From: Sialis fuliginosa
Taxonomy: Eukaryota; Arthropoda; Insecta; Megaloptera; Sialidae
Assembly: GCA_961205875.1 (NCBI GenBank)
Contig: OY540817.1
Location: 1,054,001-1,118,000, forward strand
Direction: 5' to 3'
Length of the DNA: 64,000 nucleotides
Below, piece after piece: positions 41,341 to 53,055 of the stretch. The translations under genes were made by a program, and so were the position numbers. The notes below the pieces were generated by a model, which did no database searches, was not told where the DNA came from, and was given only the letters and a program-made list of their open reading frames with translations. The first letter of the stretch is position 1; every line of letters begins with the position of its first letter.

Positions 41341-41361
41341 ACACCGGGTCCAGCGCGCTAG

Positions 41362-43702
41362 TTTTCTTATGTAATGCTAATTTTCATAGCATGCTATTTA
41401 TACGATTTTATAAATTAAAATTTGTTTTTTTAACTTTTTAAAAAAGAAATATCTAACAAAAATTTACACATCGAATGTTGTACCTTACATAAAAAATTGT
41501 AAAATTTTATTCTCTACAACTTTTATAGAGGACATTTGTCTCGATTATCAGTTTTAAGAGCTCAAAAATCCATTTAAACATATTTTTTTGATTAAACGCA
41601 CTTAGTTTTCATATTCACGGCGACTTTTCAGCAATTTATGTAGATACGTTGGAGAAAATTTTTTAGTTGTAAAGCAAATATTTTTGAAAATTTTAATGTA
41701 AAGCACGTCTCGGTATCTTTATTTGTCTTGAAGTTATTCAATAAAAACTAAATTAAATTTCAAACGGCTGTAATTTTTTTTCCACAAGGCCTATGGATGG
41801 GGACTTTTGTGTACAGACGTACTATTATGTATACTATATGGGTACCAAATTTCATTGCACTCCGAATTTGTTCTATTTAAATCCCTTCGTTGCCTGTACT
41901 ATTAATTATTGTAATAACGTTAATTAACAGTGTTTATATCGTCTCATTTACGTTTAATTAATGATTTTCATTTTTACAATTTTTTTATTTTAGGTTGGTA
42001 CCACTACCGTTGCTGCATCGTCGCTATCTTTTCATACCTTTTAAAAAGTAATGTCTTTTTTGTTCAAAATAATATTTTTGATACATAAGTTTTGTTTATT
42101 TATTAGAAAAAAAAAAAAAACAAGTAAAGAGCAGGATAGCAGCCAATAGCAGGCATGTTAAAAAACAGAGCAGTCTGCTCTCTGCTCAGTATAAAAGCAG
42201 TGTTCTTAATAGCAGCTATCGCAATAACAGTCCCATCTCTAGTTCCAGAGAAAACCGCAAATAAAAAATCGCACAAAGAAAGACATTCCTTACACTGTAA
42301 AATTAGGAATATGTTCCATAATTTTCTAAAACCGTGTAAAACTAAATCAATCAATTAAAATTAGCCGAAAATCACTTTAAAAATGTTTCTAAAAATTCAC
42401 GACAAAATAAGAATGCCTAAAAAATACACAAAGAAAATTAGTTCGAAAAACTAAAAGAAATTGATATAAAACTTAAAATAAACATAATAAATTGTAGTAG
42501 ATAAAATATGTACACTGTTCTCTATGTAAATTCAGACTTCAAATTATAATGAAAAAGACTTCACAATGTGAACTTGTTAACACTAGCAATAATACAAGAC
42601 AACTACAAACTTTACGACAGACAATTGGATTTAAAAATTTACTACAATTAATTATAACTACAATTGAATTTTTAAAAAAAGTGTGATGAGTGCAGATTAT
42701 TTTCTTGTGATCTTGGTATTATTAGGTATACATATTCTCAATTTTTCAAATTTTTCTCACTATTACTTTCGGAGATATATTTTTACAATTTTTTTAAACG
42801 AAGATTTTAATAATAACAAAACGTTTACATATTTAAATTCCTTGAATTATCAGCTTTCATTTGATATACCACTTGCCGAAACCGGACATCCCTGAATTTG
42901 CATGAAAATACGTAAAAAAATCCGCGTAAAAAGACCCTACTGAATTAAAAATCAATTAATACAAAAAATAATTTTACATTATATTTCAAATGGTTCATAA
43001 CAGAGAAGAAATATATGTCATGGGGCCTTTTTATAATATTTTGTAATACTGGGAGTGAACAGTGTGGGTGATTCTAATTAATTAAGTTAAACAAAACTTT
43101 TCTGGCTACTTAAATCATAAATGATGGAAAAAATGAATTGGACATAAATTATAGATTATAATATACTCGAGAATTTTTATCGATGTCTTATTCGCACCGT
43201 TTCAAAAATAATTCGAAAATTAAAAAAATGATAAGAGTAAACATCCGTTTCCGGTTCAGTAATTATATTCAAAAAAATCATTTGATATATGTTGTAGAGA
43301 ATATTATTACCTATAATTTATACCCCATTAATTTTATTCTATATTTTATTAGTTTTTCAGAATTTTTTTAAAATAAAATTTGAATCACGTGCACTGTTTA
43401 CTCTCAGTATTACGTATAAGAAAGTTCCGTAGCTCTCATGGCAGATATTTACCAAGTATTACCTAGTGATGTTTCCTGTAAAAAATGGGTTTTTAATTTT
43501 TCTAGGTATGTTCTCCACAGACAAAAAACTAGATATGTTTTAATAAGTTTTGTGAAAAAAATTCAAGATTGTGTTTGGCCAAAATAGAATAAAATCGGAT
43601 ATTTGAAAATTTCAAAAAAAAATAGTAAAAATAAAAAAATAAATGTTTTACAAGACCTTATAGCTTTCCAGAAAATTCTATTCGATTATGTCAAACCATA
43701 AA
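41362..43702. other. No gene; fourth copy of the GGGGACTTTT block
   Basis: 41763-41885 resembles the blocks at 24286, 24627 and 25684. ORFs at 42103 (minus), 42155, 42683 and 43183 are unsupported. The rest is AT-rich. Confidence 0.45.
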
Positions 43703-43705
43703 TTA

Positions 43706-44738
43706 CACAGGTTTACAAAAATAAAAAAGTTTATGAATATTTGACGAGACCATTGTATCCTTATGTATTTTGACGTCCTGAATCCGAATCTGAGGTCCGT
43801 TGACCTTGGTTAGCTCAGTTTCAAGGTCATTTTAAGGTCAAATTTTTAAAAATCGCTAAATGATTCTAGTAAAAGGTGATATATAGGTTTTTCTGGTCAC
43901 TGATTCTAAATTTATCATCAGTTGACCTCTACGAGGTCAGGTTCAAGGTCATTTCAGGGTCAAAGTAGGAAAAACCGCTCGAAAATTTTGACAAAACAGT
44001 ACATATAGGTTTTTGGGGTCGCTTAATTTAAATTTGAGGTCCGTAGACCTCTAAAATGTCATTTTCAAGGTCATTTTAAGATCAAAATTTTATTTTTTTA
44101 AATTATTAAATAAATCTGGTAAAAAGTGATATAAAGGTTTCTCTGGTCGCTGATTCTGAATTTGACGTCCGTTGACCTCTACAAGGTCAGGTTCAAACCT
44201 ATATGTACTATTTCGAGCGATTTTTCCCACTTTTCCTTGAAATGACCTTGAACCTGACCTCGTAAAGGTCAACAGACATCAAATTCAGAATCAGCGACCA
44301 GAGAAACCTATATATCACCTTTTACCAGATTTATTTAGCGATTTAAAAAAATAAAATTTTGATCTTAAAATGACCTTGAAAATGATATTTTAGAGGTCTA
44401 CGGACCTCAAATTTAAATTAAGCGACCCCAAAAACCTATATGTACTGTTTTGTCAGAATTTTCGAGCGATTTTTCCCATTTTGACCTTGAAATGACCTTG
44501 AACCTGACCTCATAGAGGTTAACGGATGTCAAATTCAGAATTAGCGACCAGAAAAACCTATACATCACCTTTTACCAGAATCATTTATCGATTTTTAAAA
44601 ATTTGACCTTAAAATGACCTTGAAACTGAGCTAACCAAGGTCAACGGAGCTCAGATTCGGATTCAGGTCGTCAAAATACATAAGAATACTATGGTCTCGT
44701 CAAATATTCATAAACTTTTGTATTTTTGTAAACCTGTG
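43706..44738. mobile_element. Harbinger-type foldback MITE, copy 2 (1,033 bp)
   Basis: Same family as 19776-21051: CACAGGTTTACAAAAA ends, TTA duplications (43703-43705, 44739-44741), mirrored arms of AAGGTCA-rich units. About 240 bp shorter, having lost roughly one internal unit from an arm. Confidence 0.9.
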
Positions 44739-45389
44739 TTAATTATTTACAACTAAAACAATTTTCAAAATAATTAAAACTTCTTCAGATAGACGCAAGG
44801 TGCATAAATAAATTAAAATAGCGAAATCAGAGCTTAAAAACATTTAAATTAAAATTACAAATACATACTTACGTGATATCAAGTATTTTTTAAGATAAAT
44901 TTATTTAAAGAACGCTATTGAAAACTTGTAAATATGAAAATCAAGATTATGGTTTACATATACAGTAGAATCTCTCTTAACGAGCATAACTCGTTCCAGC
45001 ATCTTACTCGTAACGCGAAACACTCGTTAAGCGAAACAATAATCTAGTGATGATATTATTATAATTAGGGTCGAGCAGGGTAAATGTGAAACATCTAAAA
45101 AATGGGGTAAAAGTGAAACAAGCTTGTAACTAAAAAACTAATTTGTTTATAGGAGAATTATAAAAACTGACATCATCATTAAAGGTTTGTTAAAGCGACC
45201 TGAAAATATGAATCGCCTAATAAGTGATGTGTCACCCCTACAGATTTCCCTGTTAGTCGATGTCAAAACATGTGAATTAAATTTTAATTATTTGCACATA
45301 ACTTTCTGTATAGCTCAGATATTAATTAAAGTTACAATTTCACATTGATATGCCACAAAGAAGATAAATCAAAGTTGCCTTTGTAGCTT

Positions 45390-46085
45390 TTCTTTTAATT
45401 TTTCGAGAAATATTTTCCATTAGAGGCCAGTTTCACTTTTTCCCTTACCTGTTTAGTCCAGCAATTTTAGATTTCAACTGCGAAAAAAATAGCAGTTAAC
45501 TGAATTTTTATATACACCAACGATATCGTGCCGTCGATACGAGATATTGAAGGTCTAACGTCACGAAAAACGGTTATTCGCGAATATCTCGCTTCCTATG
45601 GCTCGGAGGTCAATGGGGGTTATTATATAAATAGTGTATTATTAAATTCTTAAGAAAAAAGGTTCTTATTTTAGTAGAACCATTAAATAACTTTGCAAAA
45701 GTTAGGTGTAGATTTTGAAGATAAAATTGAACAAGAATCTTTATTTTTCATAAATCGCTATGTTTCTAGTTCTACTAAATGTGATTCAAATTGATTAAAA
45801 ATGTTTTTTTTTAATATATTCGAATGACAGACCTTATAGATTATTTGCTACTCTTATTTTTGTCCTGTAATTTTTTCACGTAAAAATAGTCATATGCAAA
45901 TAGTCAATTGGCATAGAGTGCGTCATACCATATGAAAATATATAGCCATACTTTCTCCGCGCTCTACCACGAGAACGGTTGTTTTTTTTTAATGGAAACT
46001 TTTTCCTTAAGAATATAATAATACACCATTTATATAATAAACCTCCGAGTCATAGGAAGCGAGATATTCGCGAATAACCGTTTTT
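45390..46085. repeat. Foldback repeat, first copy
   Basis: CGGTTATTCGCGAATATCTC at 45570 is mirrored by GAGATATTCGCGAATAACCG at 46060-46081, with GCTTCCTATGGCTCGGAGGT next to it. The left arm extends outward to TAGAGGCCAGTTTCAC (45421), but the right arm stops at 46085, so this copy is truncated. Confidence 0.7.
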
Positions 46086-46331
46086 TATCTGTTGTGTACT
46101 GCCATCTATATTTTAAGTAAATAGATATTAAGTGTATAAATAATCGATAGATGGCAGTAACGTGCAAAAACTAATAAACTATTAGTTTATAATTATTTCT
46201 AATTCAGTATAAACATTCCTATACAAATACTTCAATACGATAGTTCGGTATTTAATATTGTGTGTATATTATAGTTAATCAAATAGTGAATAAATATTAC
46301 AATTAAGGGTAAGTGCACCCTTAATTAATAC

Positions 46332-49300
46332 ACAACATTATCATTAACGTATTTACATGATGATCCAATTCAAGCTATAGAGAATATGAAATTCTCCAAA
46401 TATTCAAATAGTATACAAGATATTGGAAAATCTTCCTTTTTTGTACATTTTTGGTCAAATGAGCAGATTCAGGCTTATAATAAAGTTTGCTTGCAATCTG
46501 GTACGACAATTTGTATTGATTCTACGGGAGGTAAAGTGCAACAAATAAAACGTCCGTTTGACAATAAGAAATGGACCATATTTTTATATTTAGTATTAGT
46601 TAATTGTTCTGGAGGACAATTCAGTACTGCCCAAATGTTTTCAGAAAGACATAGAACGGAAGATATCAGAAGTTTTTTTAAATAAATGATACATGACTGG
46701 AGTAAAAACTCCACGCGAAATTATTTGTGACGGATCAAGAGCTTTATTAAACGCAATCACCTTGTGCTTCACATCATTTTCAAATATTATGCTGATGCTT
46801 GTCACACAGATGAACTCGATATAAAAATAAGAATAAGAATCGATAATGCTCATTTCATAAAAAAGTACGCTGACTTATTTAAACCTGTGAAACGTAGCAT
46901 AAAATGTTTCTATTTGGCTGTTCTTGGTCAATTAATTATATGCACTGATTATGAAAAAGCAGAAGAAATAATATTTGGACTTTTGCTATAACCAAATAAA
47001 AAAATTGAAGTTAATGGTCACAGGTATATACAGGGTGAGTCATATCAGGTGGAACAAACTTGAACCGTGGATTGAGAAAAATATTTTAAGCAAAGTTTAT
47101 ATGAACATGTGTCCGGAAATTCTTCGTGAGAGAGCTACAAACCTTCGAAGATTTAACCCAAAATTAGTTTTTATTTAATTTCTAGAGAACCCGTTGCGAT
47201 ACAGTTATGAAATTTGATACAGGGTATAGTATTAATAAGTGTTATCGATATCCAGTATCAAACAATAGTAATTTGGTCAGGGTTGTATGGGCCTAGGAGG
47301 CCCGTCGATTCTTATTCAGTATTTTTTTGTTCTTCAATTTTTTCCTGAGTTAAAAATTTGAATAAGACTGTATGACACAAAATACACAAAAATATACTTT
47401 GTTCATTTACCATAGGATAAACTGTTTACGAGCAATATCGATGCAAAAGAAAGCATGCAAAATTTTACTTAATACGGATGCTTCAAATTACACAAAATAC
47501 ATTTATATTCCTGTTATTTGATTAAAAGTAAGGAAAAGAGTTCATGTACATACATCACCTAATACGTGTCCTCTTAGACCTATAGCCAGTTCTATTACTG
47601 TTGCAAGTACTTTACTAACAAAACTAAAAAACGATACTTAAAATGGTTATTTGTTGGTAAGGATGAATTTTTGGAGGTATATTTATATTATTTTTTTGTC
47701 TTATTTTTTATCATAGAACAAGAATTTAAATTTATTTTTTGTAATTAGAAGCATCCGTAAAATTCTGCATGCTTTCTTTTGCATCGATATTTCTCGTAAA
47801 CGGTGTATCCTATGATAAATAAGCAAAGTATATTTTTGTATATTTTGTGTTATACAATCTTATTCAAATGTCGAACTCAGGAAAAAATTAAAGAACAAAA
47901 AATACTAGATAAAAATCGATGGGCACACTGGCTTCATACAGCCCTGATCTAAATTATAATTGCTTAATACTGGAAATCGATAACACTTATTAATACTAAA
48001 CCCTGTATCAAATTTCATAACTTTAGCACTATGGGTTCTCCAGATATTGAATAAAAACTAATTTTGGGTTAAATCTTCGAAGGTTTGTAGCTCCCTCACG
48101 AAGAATTTCCGGACACATGTTCATATAAACTTTTTTGCTTAAAATATTTTTCTCAATCCGCGGTTCAAGTTTGTTCCACCTGATATGACTCATCCTGTAT
48201 AATAAATAAGTTTTGAATTGATTTATTAATAAATTAAAAATTAAAAATAATTCTTTTATAGATTATAATGATCAAGATGAATTACATAATGCTGAATTAG
48301 AAACAAATGATACTATTGAAAATCATTTTACATATGACAACGAAGAAGAAATACTATATAAAAAAAAGAAAACTAAAAATTCTTGGGGAAAATGGGGAGA
48401 AGGAATATATAATCGAGCAAAAATTTTTTTTAATGAAGATGGCGATGATGAAAATGCTTTTCAATTATATCAAATAAATTTTCATAAAAAATTACTTGAT
48501 GATTTAGAGCTATTTCCTGTTTGGTCTTGTATTTTAAGTACCAAATTTCAATTTGGACGTGATCCTGCTTCTAGCGCTAGTGTTGAAGGAGAAATTAACA
48601 AGTATAAAAATTGTGTATTACGAAATATACACTACCCTTTAAGTACCTGAATTACTTACTAGGTAAATTAATGATTATTAATGCCAATATTGATAGGAAT
48701 ATTGAAGAAAATTGTAACAAAAAAAGAGAGGCTCTAAATAATATTGAGAACTGGAGAGGAAAAGGGAATCCAACAAAAAAACTAAAAAACAAACAAAAAA
48801 AGAATGTAGAAAATATACCGGCATCATGTCCAGCTTGTGCGAAAGGTGATTTTCCAGGAGGTGCACACAAGTGCTATTATTGTAAAAAAGTCCATACGAT
48901 CTTTAAAGAGTGTTCTACACCATTAGAAGAAAATTCTGAAGAATCGTATGGGCAGAAAAGGGTCTGCTCCGAATGCCAGAAAAAAAAATGTCAAGAAAAT
49001 CAAACAAATGAGGTAAGTAATATATGTATTTAAAATAAAAAAGTTATCATTGTGTAATTAAATATTTATTATTTTTAGCGCCTATATTTCCCATCTGTTT
49101 TTAATAATGATTTATTCGATAATCACTTATTAAATACAAACCAATAACAGGCTATACATTCCTTAATCTTTAAAAAAATGATGTAATGTTAAATCAATTT
49201 TAAAATTAAAGTAAATATACTTGAATATAGTAGATACATAATCAATTATGTATATTAGAAATCACAAAAAATTAACGATAGCTATAATATAATATAGAAA

Positions 49301-49638
49301 ATATTTGATGGTGGAATCTCTTGTATTTAATAAGGTATGAAATATTATATATTTTCTAATTCATTGTCTTCAATAAAGGATACAGAAGTCGCTAATCAGA
49401 AAGTCAACTACCGCAAAGAAGCCAAATATTACGGTCAACGAAAGGATGAAGTCAAAGATTCTTTACAATGGGAAAAACACAAAACCATCCCTCTTATGAA
49501 AAATGGAAATAATCCTGACCTAAAACCTATCATATTGGAGGATGGAACTAAAGTCACTTTGGCAAATACTTGTGCTTTTGATAGCTTAATGCAATCAATA
49601 ATAACTATAGTTCAAGATTATCCCGAAATATCTGATAA
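46332..49638 (+). pseudogene. MULE-like transposase with zinc ribbon and NTCAFD peptidase-like tail
   Basis: Region 1 (46332-46990): P-I-Q-A-I-E-N-M-K, I-G-K-S-S-F-F-V-H-F-W-S, I-C-I-D-S-T-G-G (first D), P-R-E-I-I-C-D-G-S-R-A-L-L-N (second D) and R-I-D-N-A-H-F-I. Region 2 (about 48263-48648): W-G-K-W-G-E-G-I-Y and S-S-A-S-V-E-G-E-I-N-K (likely catalytic E). Region 3 (48660-49014): C-P-A-C..C-Y-Y-C..C-S-E-C zinc ribbon. Region 4 (49380-49638): P-I-I-L-E-D-G-T-K and N-T-C-A-F-D-S-L-M-Q, like the active-site loop of ubiquitin-type cysteine peptidases. Introns lie between regions, one holding the foldback at 47031. Frame breaks near 46685, 46790 and 48650, and no ending after 49638. The domain order recurs in repetitive insect ORFs; the DDE assignment is mine. 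Confidence 0.6.
47031..48197. mobile_element. CAGGGTGAGTCA foldback element (1,167 bp)
   Basis: Left CAGGGTGAGTCATATCAGGT and complement of right CAGGATGAGTCATATCAGGT, with TA flanks. Arms of about 480 bp are mirrored almost throughout (GTGTCCGGAAATTCTTCGTG, GATACAGGGT), around a loop at about 47520-47740. It sits inside an intron of the MULE-like gene. Confidence 0.85.
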
Positions 49639-49879
49639 GGTAATATTTTCTATATTAAGCTAATTGAAAATAATTTATTATTGTTATTCTTAAACATTAA
49701 CTGTCGATTACAAATAAATAAGTAGATATGTACCTACCTATAATTTTTGTATTTTTTTTTAATTCTTTGCACATAACTTTCTGTATAGCTCAGAATGCTC
49801 AGATATTAATTAAAATTACAATTTCACATTAATATGCCATAAAGAAGATAAATTAAAGTTGCCTTTGTAGCTTTTCTTT

Positions 49880-50830
49880 TAATTTTTCGAGAAATATTTT
49901 CCATTAGAGGCCAGTTTCACTTTTCCCCTTACCTGTTTAGTCCAGTAATTTTAGATTTCAACTGCGAAAAAAATAGCAGTTAGCTGAATTTTTGTAGACA
50001 CCTTCGTTATAGTGTTATAAATAACGTATAAAAAGTCCTCAACGATATCGTGCCGTCGATACGAGATATTGAAGGTCTAACGTCACGAAAAATGGTTCTT
50101 CGCGAATATCTCGCTTCCTATGGCTCGGAGGTCAATGGGGGTTATTATATAAATAGTGTATTATTAAATTCTTATGAAAAAAGGTTCTTATTTTAGTAGA
50201 ACCATTAAATAACTTTTCAAAAGTTAGGTGTAGATTTTGTACATAAAATTGAACAAGAATGTTAATTTTTCATAAATCGCTATGTTTCTAGTTCTACTAA
50301 ATGTGATTAAAATTGATTAAAAATGTTTTTTTAATATATTCGAATGATACACCTTATAGATTATTTGCTATTCTTTAATTTTTGTTCTGTAATTTTTTCA
50401 CGTAGAAATAGTCATATGCAAATAGTCAATTGGCATAGAGTGCGTCATACCGTATGAAAATATATAGCCATACATTCTCCGCGCTTTACCACGAGAACGG
50501 TTGTTTAAAAAAAAAAATGGAAACTTTTTCCTTAAGAATTTAATAATACACCATTTATATAATAACCCCCATTGACCTCAGAGTCATAGGAAGCGAGATA
50601 TTCGCGAATAACCGTTTTTCATCACGTTAGACCTTCAATATTTCGCAACGCCGCCACGATATCGCTGGGGACTTTTTACACGTTATTTACACCGTAACGA
50701 AGGTTTATACAAAAATTCAGTTAACTGCTATTTTTTTCCCAGATTGGGTGCAATAATATCTAAAATGACTGGACTATGTTTCACTTTTTCCCAAATTAGA
50801 GGTTAAAAATGAAACACTTTTTCATTTTTA
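49880..50830. repeat. Foldback repeat, second copy
   Basis: A fuller copy of 45390-46085: left arm from TTCCATTAGAGGCCAGTTTC, right arm ending CACTTTTTCCCAAATTAGAG. Left arm and the 45.4-kb copy are in the same orientation and nearly identical over about 700 bp. The inner arms again read TCGCGAATATCTCGCTTCCT. Confidence 0.75.
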
Positions 50831-51111
50831 AAATCCGTGTTGCTCGTACAGTTCAAATGACGTAAGTATTTAAATTGGTTATTCATAAATGCATCTAGTA
50901 GAAAAATTAAAGTATGAATTTGTATCGTTAACTGTCAAAAAACATGAAAGATTTGTATTTTGTTTGACTTTTACCCCAGTTGACCCTAATAACAAATAAG
51001 CTATCATGAACACAACCCCCCTCTTCTCGTCATTCGTTAAGCGAGGCTTTTTTTTACTATTAATTTTGCTCGTTTTGAGAGTTGTTAATCGTTAAGCGAG
51101 GTTCCACTGTA

Positions 51112-53055
51112 TAAAAAATAAATTAAATTATTGGAATTAATTCATACACCAAATTGTTTAATAGAACATTTTATTATAAAACAAAATTATACTCTGAATT
51201 TTACAAATACATATAACATTTCTATGTACAGTATCAAAAATAATTATAATTCTATTATTTCAAATATTTAATGTTTACATATCATATTATATTATGTATT
51301 ATTAATGATTATAATTAGAAAATATACTCGGAGTAATTTTAGGAGTAGTGATAGTTCCATAGCACCAAGTGAGAGAGTGTAGAGGCCTTAGTGTTAGATT
51401 GGGAATTGCCATTTTTACTAAGGGTGTAAAAACAATACAGCTTTATTATAATCCATAAAACAATTCGCTAGATATAACAAACTTTAACAACATAAAAATC
51501 TTGAAATAAATAAACAAAATGATACACAAAAGTTAATTTCTTTGTTCAAATGCCCACCTATCATTCAAATTAAATTAATAACTTTTTAACGGCTGGATTT
51601 AGGTATAGAACATAGTTTATAAATGTGTTTAGAATTGAATAGGCAATTCGAAAATGTGAAAATATATAGAATGTTCCATTTGAAAATTTTGAAAAAAATT
51701 ATGTTCAGAGTTTTATACACGCAGTACAAAAAATACAATTTTGTAAATGTTTGATGTAATATCGCAATAATAAAGCATAATATGCCAAAATTATTTTATT
51801 TTTATTAAATCAAAAAGCTATTTAACATTTTTTGTTGCATTTTCGGAGACCTATCTAATGACAAATGGGATAAGAAAAAAAAATTGAATAGACTGCAGTT
51901 TATGAGAAGGGGGTACAAAAACTTTTTTTTTTCAAAAATTTTCATCATTTCTGTTTTTGGGTCATCAATCTACGTCCGTATACCAAACCATCTTAATAAG
52001 TATAAAATTTTATAGACAAACGAGCAGAGCGAAACTATAAGGGTTCCTAGTTTTCTAAGGAACCCTAAAAAATGATGAGTTTTATCATTTTGAATATTGC
52101 AAACTTTGGTATTTATTTATGAACTAAATTCTAATTGCTAGTCATCAAAATGTTACTCTTTACTAGGACTAAAATTAGTGCTAAAAAAATTCATCGCTTT
52201 AAAAAAAACGAGGTCGCTACGAATTTTTAAGGTTGAACCTGCTTATGGATTATTTTTCGGAAAAAAAACTAATTTGGCATCACCATGTCACTAAGTCAAA
52301 AAAATGAACAGACGTTAATGTAGAGGTTAAATAAAACTACCAAGTGCGTGTTGGGCACGCACATGATAGGTTTCCGTGGTCATTACGATTTATAAACAAG
52401 AGTTATTTCAATTTGTTTTATAAACTATTCTAGCTACAGTGTTCGTTATAATTTTCATTGAAAGTACTAACTAAAAGCTACATTCTGGATTTTTTTTAGA
52501 TTTTTTGCATCGATAGTTTAGAAAGTAGAAGGGGAGAGGGGACTCTCTAATAACGACATTTAAATGCAAATATATCGTGACTGAAGGGTTAAAATCAAAA
52601 TGTCATATGACATTTTTTTATTGCATTTTAGGAGACCTATGTAATGACACCCCACTCAATTGGGTAAGTGAAAAAAAAATGTGAGTTCACTTTTCAGTCT
52701 ATGAAAAGGGGGTCCAAAAAATTTGTTTTTCTTTGTCCGTATACCAAATTTCATCTTAATCGGTCTAAATTTTTTGAGGACGGACATGGTAAAATTATAA
52801 GGTTTCCTAGTTTTCTACGGAAACCTAAAAATGACATTGGAAGACTTAAAACATTATTTTATATTCCATTTAAAAAATCTTTATTTTTGTTAAATCGCAA
52901 AAATGGGACACCTGTATTGTTGAAAACAATTTGACGACGTTGATCTTTTCAAACCAATAATATTATGTACCCAATTTTTTTTTCTCAGGAAGTGCGCTAT
53001 GAAAGCCGAACGCACTATTGAAGGACCCTGTATAATTATTGTAGAATATAATAGA
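51112..53055. other. No gene; two related repeats ending in a hairpin
   Basis: Segments 51836-52075 and 52612-52830 are diverged copies of one repeat (GGAGACCTATCTAATGACA / GGAGACCTATGTAATGACA). Each ends with a hairpin, GGGTTCCTAG-TTTT-CTAAGGAACCC (52041-52065) and GGTTTCCTAG-TTTT-CTACGGAAACC (52801-52825). At 53020-53034 a reverse CAGGGTCCTTC terminus lies about 22 bp beyond the P450 stop. Confidence 0.55.

Larger units (their letters stand above)
26003..41361 (+). mobile_element. Candidate giant autonomous Helitron (15.4 kb)
   Basis: The 5' end TCTACTATATATAACGAAGT follows an A and leads into CCTCACTCACTCACTGA. The 3' end is the hairpin ACCCGG-TAACA-CCGGGT, then CCAGCGCGCTAG before a T (41362). 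Both match Helitron ends, and the short Helitron at 18568 has the same layout. Between them is one intact RepHel gene (28200-33212) and no other Helitron end that I can see. The span from 33213 to 41361 holds three host-like loci, as in gene-capturing Helitrons. I infer, but cannot show, that these two ends belong to one element; they could be two Helitrons with lost partners. Confidence 0.45.
45068..50987 (+). mobile_element. Autonomous-type element with MULE-like transposase gene (5.9 kb)
   Basis: Left GGGTCGAGCAGGGTAAATGT and complement of right GGGTCAACTGGGGTAAAAGT pair over about 30 bases; TA flanks each end. It encloses the transposase-like gene at 46332-49638 and two copies of a foldback repeat (45390-46085, 49880-50830) just inside its ends. 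I do not recognise the superfamily. Confidence 0.55.
44963..51109. mobile_element. Tigger-type MITE split by a 5.9-kb element
   Basis: Left CAGTAGAATCTCTCTTAACG and complement of right CAGTGGAACCTCGCTTAACG, with TA outside both (44961-44962, 51110-51111). Without the insert it is about 225 bp. CTCGTTAAGCGA-like text repeats near both ends. Confidence 0.8.

Noticed and set aside
45068..50987. Calling the 5.9-kb element pogo because of TA flanks and GGGTAAAAGTGAAAC ends
   Set aside because: The protein inside is not a DDE_1 transposase; TA also falls naturally beside such ends, so the superfamily is left open.
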